From Rhizophagus clarus (Eukaryota > Glomeromycota > Glomeromycetes > Glomerales > Glomeraceae), in contig BLAL01000044.1 in the NCBI GenBank assembly GCA_015698045.1, forward strand, positions 23,501 to 87,500: a stretch of DNA of 64,000 nt, read 5' to 3'. Under the pieces are notes generated by a model, which was not told the DNA's origin, did no database searches, and was given only the letters and a program-made list of their open reading frames with translations. This document shows positions 56,578 to 64,000 of this stretch, in pieces; the first letter of the stretch is position 1; the number at the start of each line of letters is the position of its first letter. Made by a program: the position numbers and the translations under genes.

Positions 56578-57685
56578 CTTTTCAAATTAAATTATAAACC
56601 GACTGTTGATTTTATAGTGGCTTATGCATTACCGCATATGATTGGCTTGTGAAAATTACATTACATCTGAGAATTATGTATAATTTTCTCACCGCATCTT
56701 ATTTGGGAAATATCAAACTCGAACAAAAAAGTTCTCATTACATCCAAACTTATCTGTCTCCCACGTTGTGTTTGTTAGTAATTATACATTCTATTCATAT
56801 ACCAGGTTCTAGACATGATGCGCGCGCATAATTTTCTTTGACGAATTGGGGCATTAGCATGAGATACTAACGGCTATATTATAGTTATGCATAATACTGA
56901 ATTTATGAAACGAATTTTTAATTGAAACAGATTAGTTATACCCGATAAAGTTTTATTATAAAATACGTTCATCTGGACTTAGGAAAAAGATCAGTAATTT
57001 GCGATATTACAAAAAGAATTATTTTAAGTCAGACTACTCAAGCATTCCTTACAAGATTATGCAGGGATACTGTAATATGATTTCTTTAAGATAAGAATCT
57101 AGTAAAAATTTTTATCTATCAATTGAAAAACAAATTAATTAAAAGTTACCAAAGAAAATACAAATCACACAACACCACAGTCATACGTATTATATACCTT
57201 TTTATTCTACTACAGTATTAGTAGTTTAGTTAGGTTGATCCCATCAATATAACATTGTAGCATTTAATGCCGTAGCATATACTTCACATATTTTTTCCAA
57301 GTTTTCGTTTTTTTTTTTTTATTTTGTGATATTTGCAGTAATAAAAAAAAGATACTAATTAAACTCTTGTCTGACCATTTCGAGTGTTGAGCAATTTTAG
57401 TTAGAGCAATCTTTCATTTAGGCCGTAGTTTTTGTGAAAATACATACTATAGTGTTAATCACCAGTGGTTTGATTTATTAAAGTATATGTGAGCGGTATG
57501 GTAACCAAACCACTCACTAAAAATTATGATTTATATCCTAATTATAGTTTTCTGTCAATGAGTTAAAAGATTTATTATAAAATAAAAATACACATTAAAA
57601 GATAAATATAATAAAAATGATTTGGATCTTTAAATAATTAAATATTCATTATTTCTAATTAAAATATGCAAAACAATTCAGGCTA
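56578..57685. other. Intergenic region
   Basis: The promoter of the sigma subunit gene is at the left and the 3' UTR of the V-ATPase gene at the right. A few short open frames have no support. Nothing else recognised. Confidence 0.5.
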
Positions 57686-59053
57686 TTAAAAAATAGGTAT
57701 ATAATTATTAATTCTTTCTTTTTGTCCTTGGCTAATACATTCGGCAATCCATACAATATTTCTGATTTCCTGTTCTTTAAGTTTCAAAAATGCATAAAAG
57801 ATTGCATAATGAAAATGTTGCTGGAAAGTAAGCTTATTCAAATGAACCTCATGCTCAAAGAATCTATCATCAAGAGTCTTTGCTTCGCTTGTAGCGGTAC
57901 CACCAAAGGATGTCAGACTATTATCAAAAAAGGGGCGGTATTCCTAAAAAATATTCATAAAAATATTATTCATATAAGAGTACCAAAAAATGTATTACAT
58001 TATATCATTATTAACCTACCACCCAGACCTCAACTACATTCTTAACATGTTCAATTTCGTCCGCCCTCGCAAGCTTGACATGTCCGTCTGGATACAATTT
58101 TCCTAGACTGGGAAATAATTTGGCTCGATCGTCTCTTGATAATTCTGTGCCAAAAGAGTTAATCGTAATATTAATGGTACGGCGGTCAGCTTCAAACTGT
58201 TAAACAAATCATTATCAAAGTTAATGCATGATCTAGAAAATAGTGACACATCATAATTTATATAGTTAAAGATTACCTCTAAAATTTCACTCATCATTTG
58301 TCCCGTTGCACCACCAATTGCTTTGCAATATCCATAAAAATCTTCAAGATACGCTTTGTAAAGCGTATTGCGAATAATTTCAATATTTAGTTCATCAAGA
58401 TCATTAGCGGAGAGGCAATTTTTAAAATATGGCGCTAGAGGTGAATCCACCAAAACAGTATCATACAATTCTGCGACATTAGTTGCAACACATAATGCTG
58501 GCATAGAATCAAATACTCCAAGTGGATGGCATCGCTCAAGCAGTTCATGAGTATCACGTTCATGTAAAGTGCCTGTTATGAGAAGTATTACATTATCAAT
58601 CATGTAGGCATAACTAAAAAAAATAAAATCGATTAGATTACCGAAAAAAAATCACCGATTTTTATATAATAAATATAACGTAACCTACGTTAAATAATCA
58701 AGAAATTTGGCCAATGGCTCCACAGCATTAGAACGAACATATTTAAATTCATCAACCAATTTTTGTGTCGCTTTATCATGTATAGTTGCAGTAGAGATTG
58801 GTGAAGGTTCGTTAGCTAAAAAATTGCCATAATCCGTAGCGCTTAACTGAAGTTTTAGATCTATATTGTTTGTCAATATTATTATTTGAATTAATAACTT
58901 TTATAGGAGTTTATACTCTTCGAAATACTGACCATCAAGAGTTTCACATTGCGTTAAGTTAAGATAATGAGTGGAATTGAGCACGGCACTCTTATAACCT
59001 CTCACAATACCTTCTAAATAACCGTCGTTTATGTTAAAGAATAAAGCTTCCAT
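57686..59053 (-). CDS. VMA6: V-type proton ATPase subunit d (Vma6)
   Basis: Five exons (59053-58933, 58860-58689, 58613-58277, 58196-58023, 57943-57686) give 353 residues, the normal length. Subunit d caps the membrane ring (Vo) and couples it to the central stalk of the vacuolar proton pump. Diagnostic blocks: [20 protein letters not shown] at the start, [85 protein letters not shown] and the C terminus ending [10 protein letters not shown]. Proton pumping by this enzyme matters for acidification of vacuoles. All conserved regions are intact. Confidence 0.97.
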
Positions 59054-59591
59054 ATTTAAGATCTAAAAAAAGTTTTTTTTTTTGCTCCCTTCTCAAATTT
59101 TAAATTTTTGATTAGATGTTACGCCACAATTGACGGATTTGTGCATCGTTACAGATAATTTCGCCCTAGAGTCGTGCTACTGTCGTCCGTGTGTAACTAA
59201 TAAAAATCACGTTATCACGTGTTAACTACTTCGCGAAAAAAACGCGAAGGTTTTTTTATATACTACATTCAAACATACACCGCTCAAAATTGTTAATTAC
59301 TTTTATTTTCTTAATTTTTTTTCTTATGCGTCCTCTATATAACCAAACAAAAAAGTATTATTATAAGGAAACGAAGGACATAGTTCTTAAAGTTAGTTCT
59401 TAACGATCACCTAATTCGACGAACAAATTTAGATTATTTAAAATGATTCTTTTGCTTTTGTCTTGTACTGTTTTTAAGAAGGAAATAAATAAAATATCGA
59501 TTATAAAAATAATGAAGCGAAATTTCTATATGCTTATAAACACGGATTATTAATTATCGAACTTATTCGTAACAAGCACATTTTCATAGAT
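59054..59591. other. Promoter of the V-ATPase d gene and 3' region of the F-box/WD40 gene
   Basis: Moderately mixed composition. Words such as tcacgttatcacgtgttaac (about 59205-59225, containing cacgtg) include an E-box of the Cbf1 type, about 160 bases upstream of the V-ATPase start codon. Confidence 0.45.
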
Positions 59592-61549
59592 TTAGTCTCG
59601 AATAAAGAATTCAAGTGCAATCAATACACCGTCTTCTGTTCCACAAACCAGCCATTCTCGTGTCATTTTTAAACATGTTACTCCGCTGTCTATGTGTGCA
59701 AGAGTAACGGCAGGAAATGGAATATTAAAAGAACTTCTTGTTCTTGGCACTCCCAATGGGCGTGTATCATTTAGTTGATAATATTTGATACATCCATCAG
59801 AAGAGACGGAAGCAAGACGCGATTCGTTACATTGAAGGTCCCAGACGATATCGGTGTGTTCTTTAGTGGAATGTAATAGTTGACCCGTAGTTAGATCCCA
59901 CATACGGATCGTAGAATCAGCAGATGCGGAAAAAATAAAAATAGATCTGTGAAATGCATTTGAATCGCTGAACTCCATATTGTTACTGTAGTCGTTTCGA
60001 GTATGCATACTATGGCCTTCAGGTGGACTTGGTGGAGGGGTAACTGTGTTTGATGGGGAAGAAGGAATTTGCGAATTATTTAAACGATTGTGATGGTTTC
60101 TTTGACGATTGTGTTGAATAGATTCGTTATTAACATTGGTTGGCTGAATTAACGAATCTGAATCGTCTAAATCCATAAGTTCAACTTCTTGGATAATATT
60201 TGTGCAGGGTGAAGACGATCTCGAAGCAAGAAAACCTAAAGTATCAATGTGGACTGAATCATGAAGCCGATCCTGGTCAATATTTTCGAGCTGCCGCACG
60301 ATATCTTTATACCAAGCAAGACAAGTAACTGCTCTGGTATGTCCCTCTAATCTTTGGAAAATTTGAGGTTTTATGGATGAGGGTGATGAGAGAGACTGAT
60401 AATTTGACAATTGTTCTTCAGAAGGATTTAAATCCCATATCAAAATGGTATTGTCATTTGATCCGGAAATTAACCAATATTGTTCTTCTTGGTCCTGATT
60501 TATAGTCATAGTTGAAACTCGAGGTATTAGCATCAATGTTCCCACCGTACCATCATGACCATACAGTCTTTTTAAGCAGTCGCCGGTATGTATATTCCAA
60601 ATTCTAATTGTTTTATCTACAGAACCTGAAAAGAGAGTAGATTCGTTGGAATCCATTGTCAACGAAATAATACCAGCTAAATGACCATTTAGTCTATGTT
60701 TAATCGAATGATCATTGGTAATGTCATATACGATGATACTTTTGTCCCAACTGCCTGATGCGAAAATGGATTCCCCCAAAACCAGACATTGAACGCCTTC
60801 GGAGTGATCTTTTAATGATTTACGACAGCTCTGATTGAACAAATCCCAAATTTTTACAGTCTTATCGAAAGAACCTGTATAAATTATGTCTCCATGTTCG
60901 GATCCTGCGATACATGTGATACCTTCAGAGTGAGCACGAATAAGATGTTGAGAAAAGTTTTGCTTATCCCAATTTTTCTGGACAGTTACATGATGCTTAT
61001 ATAGTTGGAAAAAATAGTCTTCGGCATTATTATTGTAATTAAAGGATTTCGAAATAAGAGTGATGGGGAAACCGGCGAGAATACATTGACGTTTCCAAAG
61101 AGCGTTATCCGTCGCCCGATCCTTCCAAGTTTTAGAAACTATAATGTGGTAAAATTTTGATATAAACCGCGTAAATTAATATAAAATATTATTATTAAGT
61201 ATGATCGTCATTTTTATAATGCAATATAAAACAACAAACAAATAAATAAATAAACGCCATTTTGCCTCGTGCAACGAAATAAAATAACTATAAATTAATA
61301 TTAAGAAGCCCAGTTTTTTAACAATATACCTTGTCTAATCCTGCATAAAGTTTCGGCATCTAGGAGTTCAAGTAGGTGAGAAGCGAGAGGAATTGGCAGC
61401 AAGGAAATTATATCTTTGGTGAGATGTTGCTGCAAGTAAATTGATAATTGTTTTCTTTCGGTTAAGGATAGTTTATCAACTAATGACTGGACATGACCTA
61501 AACCTAAACCGACGGTTCCATTGTCAACGGCTTCTTTTGACATTCCCAT
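59592..61549 (-). CDS. F-box/WD40 repeat protein (SCF substrate receptor)
   Basis: Exon 1 ends at 61330 and exon 2 runs 61138-59592; the join is in frame. I place the start at ATG 61549 (588 residues); the frame is open to 61585 without an ATG, so an upstream exon is possible. The F-box is LLPIPLASHLLELLDAETLC then RIRQVSKTWKDRATDNALWK across the intron. The C-terminal propeller has WD40 blades: TGSFDKTVKIWD, ASGSWDKSIIVYD, SGSVDKTIRIWN, SGSNDNTILIWD, SASADSTIRMWD and SVSSDGCIKYY. Between blades 4 and 5 lies a long Ser/Asn/Pro-rich insert (around 140 residues). Such proteins bind phosphorylated targets for SCF ubiquitylation, as Cdc4, Met30 and Pof1 do; the exact orthologue is unclear. Confidence 0.92.
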
Positions 61550-61585
61550 ATGCAGCAGCAAATTGGCGAGAGAGAAAGAAGGCAC

Positions 61586-64000
61586 TTATTTAAGTACAGT
61601 ACATAATATATATATATAAAGAAAATAAGGAAAAACAAGTATCATGGATTTAAATTTGTTGATTGACATGAGAATACTCGTTTGTTATAATTGACGTATA
61701 AAAAAACTTTAAATTAAGGTTTTTAAAGTTAACCATGTTCCATGTGACATGGTACAAATATTGACATGTGCGCGATGCACGTTTTGTTGATTTGACAGTT
61801 TTTTTTATTTGTTTGCATAGATATGCATTTATCATTTTCCCAGGTGTATGCACGATAAAGCAGGGAACTTCTAAAACGACACTTGCACTGAAAATATGTT
61901 ATAAATGTCAAACTTAATTTACGTATTTGGAATTGTGGCATAAATGTGAGAATTTAAATCATTAAATATGAGATATTTATGGTAAAAACAAACCAATAGT
62001 AAAAACGGATTTAAGATTTCTGTTGTACTTTGTGCATTACGCACATTTCTTTTGTAACGCTAAATACTTGCTATATTTACAGTCTTTTCATAAATTATAT
62101 TCATAATAGAATAGAGTATTGCTAATTTTATAAAAAGATAAATTAAATAACAAGTAACAAATATGATGACTAAATACCGTTTATATAAAATTTTTTTTTA
62201 AAAGTAATTTAAAGATTATACATATACAACAAATGATGTTATATTATAATGTAATATATACTGTATTGTATATAGTAATATATTTTAAATTAAACTAAGA
62301 AATTTATTAAAAAATATTATAATTACTTTTTTAATATTTATTTATTATTTTTTAATATAAATAAAGAAAATTATCAATAGTAATTATAACCACTAGTAAT
62401 TAAAATTATTCCAATTTTTAAATTTATTTTTATTTATAATATATATTTAAAAAATATATTTTTTTTTAATTTTTATTAAAATTAATGGTAATAATTACTG
62501 CTAACTATTAATAATATTTAAAATAAAATATATTTTTAAAAAATTATATATAATTTGCTAAATTTTTAAATTATAAAAGTAATAATAATACTAGAAATAA
62601 TTTCAAAATTATTATTAAATTCAAAATATAAGTATAGTTAAATGAACTAATTATATATAAACTTAATTTTTAAATAAATAAAAAAAATTTTATATAAAAT
62701 AATTTAAAAGTAAATATATATAAAATAATAATTAATAAATAATTTATATATTTAATATTATAGTAAATTTTAATAAAAACATTTAATTATTTATATATAA
62801 AAAAATAAGCATATTTATTTATTATTTTCTATAGTCTTTCACTCCTTACTAAGCTATATGTAAAGATATTAGCCTTAATTATTTTTTAAAAAATTTTAAA
62901 TTACAAATATAAGATTTTTATAGTCTTAATTAATTACGGCATATAAAAATTTTGTATTACAGTACTTTTTTAAATTATGGCTAACATGCTAACATCTTTA
63001 GCTATATGCACATTTACATTTATATATACATAATGCATATAATACCAGCTGTAATTAAAAATATTAGTTGTAGTATTTATATATATGTCCATTTATAATA
63101 TAATAGCTTGTGCATATTTAGTACCCATATAAATAGGCTTTTAAACTTAATTATAGTATAATATTTAGTCATGATGTCTATAACCAAACACAAATATATA
63201 ATGTATATATAATGCATGAAAAGTGCAGATTAATATAAAGTAGATAATAAGTATGCTTAAAAAAATTATAAAAATATAAAATTATTTAAAATCTTTTTTT
63301 ATATAAATAGATTTATTTATAGTAAAAAATAAGTTTAACCAAAAATTTTTATTTGAAATTTTATTGTAATTATATATTAATTAATTATAATGATTCTATT
63401 ATTATAATGATTCTTGTTATATGATAAAATTTTAATTGGTTGAGTAATAATTATTTTAAATTTTTTTTTTAATATTTTAAAAAAAATTTTTTTGTATTTA
63501 ATTTTAAATTTTATATAATATTACTTTATTTTATTATAATATTTTTATTTTTTAAAAAAAAAGATATATTAATAAAAAAATATTTTTTTTTTTAATTAAA
63601 GATAATAGACATTGTATACTTTATTATAGTAAAAGATCAGATATAGTAAGTCTTGTCTAAATACATGAAAAGATACTTCAAAGCTAACGATCACAGTTTA
63701 GCTATTCGTCTATGAAAATACTACACTAAAGGAATAAGGGAAACAAAAAAAGAAAAGAAAAAATTATAAAGAAGAAAGACCTCTAAAATAAAAGATTGGT
63801 TAGATAAGTTTAATTCTCTAATGATTAACTCTCTGTTATCAGCATGTTAATTGCATAAACTAATCATTTATTCTAATAGACGCTTGAGTTCTACCTTCTT
63901 AATCGTGTTATATTACGCCTTATTAGACTTACATGATCTGTCATTATTATTGGCTTATAAACCATCTGATAGTTAATGTGATTCTTAGAGGATGCAAGAA
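61586..64000. other. AT-rich intergenic desert to the window end
   Basis: No gene found. An imperfect inverted repeat (gctatatgtaaagatattag near 62852 and the complement of ctaacatctttagctatatg near 62990) may be an old foldback element. The last 350 bases are slightly less AT-rich and may approach the next gene. Confidence 0.55.

Overview
The window looks like nuclear DNA of an arbuscular mycorrhizal fungus, most likely Rhizophagus irregularis or a close relative (Glomeromycotina). This rests on very AT-rich intergenic DNA packed with mobile elements, genes cut by many short GT-AG introns (mostly about 50-110 bases), F-box proteins of the kind expanded in that genus, and fungal housekeeping genes. 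No database search was possible. Names come from recognised motifs, and exon joins were made by hand by following reading frame and splice consensus.

Layout. 1-4.7 kb: the tail of an unrecognised gene, 3 kb of AT desert, then nicotinate-nucleotide diphosphorylase (minus), head to head with an UNC-45/She4-type myosin chaperone (plus, 4706-6625). 6.8-15.6 kb: a decayed MFS transporter, a small Cys-rich membrane protein (minus), an F-box-like gene, a six-exon secretory-pathway UDP-glycosyltransferase, a small unknown protein and a second, longer F-box protein. 15.6-25 kb: an accessory desert with a decayed Tc1-type transposon, one foldback element inserted into another, a 554-base TA-flanked element, a 2.4-kb TTAA-flanked element with internal minisatellites, and a 24-copy minisatellite. 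25.4-31.7 kb: a Cbf1-type bHLH-zipper gene and a 16-exon Ubp14/USP5-type deubiquitinase (minus). 31.7-49 kb: a second desert with palindromic satellites, dispersed repeats, nested insertions and a 4.76-kb hAT transposon (about 38183-42945). 49.4-61.6 kb: a gene-rich block with a secreted glyoxal oxidase (minus), a HEI10-type meiotic RING protein, the RNase P/MRP subunit Pop4, an adaptor-complex sigma subunit (minus), V-ATPase subunit d (minus) and an F-box/WD40 protein (minus). 61.6-64 kb: AT-rich DNA with no gene seen.

The genes do not form one pathway. They fall into NAD synthesis, actomyosin folding, ubiquitin handling (deubiquitinase, RING protein, three F-box proteins), membrane traffic and acidification (sigma subunit, V-ATPase d), RNA processing (Pop4) and surface or secreted chemistry (glyoxal oxidase, UDP-glycosyltransferase).

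The most unusual object is the hAT transposon. It has TIRs, subterminal arrays of the palindromic word gccgaaa/tttcggc, a BED-finger transposase broken by one in-frame TGA, and an intact four-exon second gene for a very basic protein that resembles a Myb/SANT (trihelix) DNA-binding domain. A 684-base element at 47047-47730 repeats the plan of TIRs plus an internal palindromic satellite.
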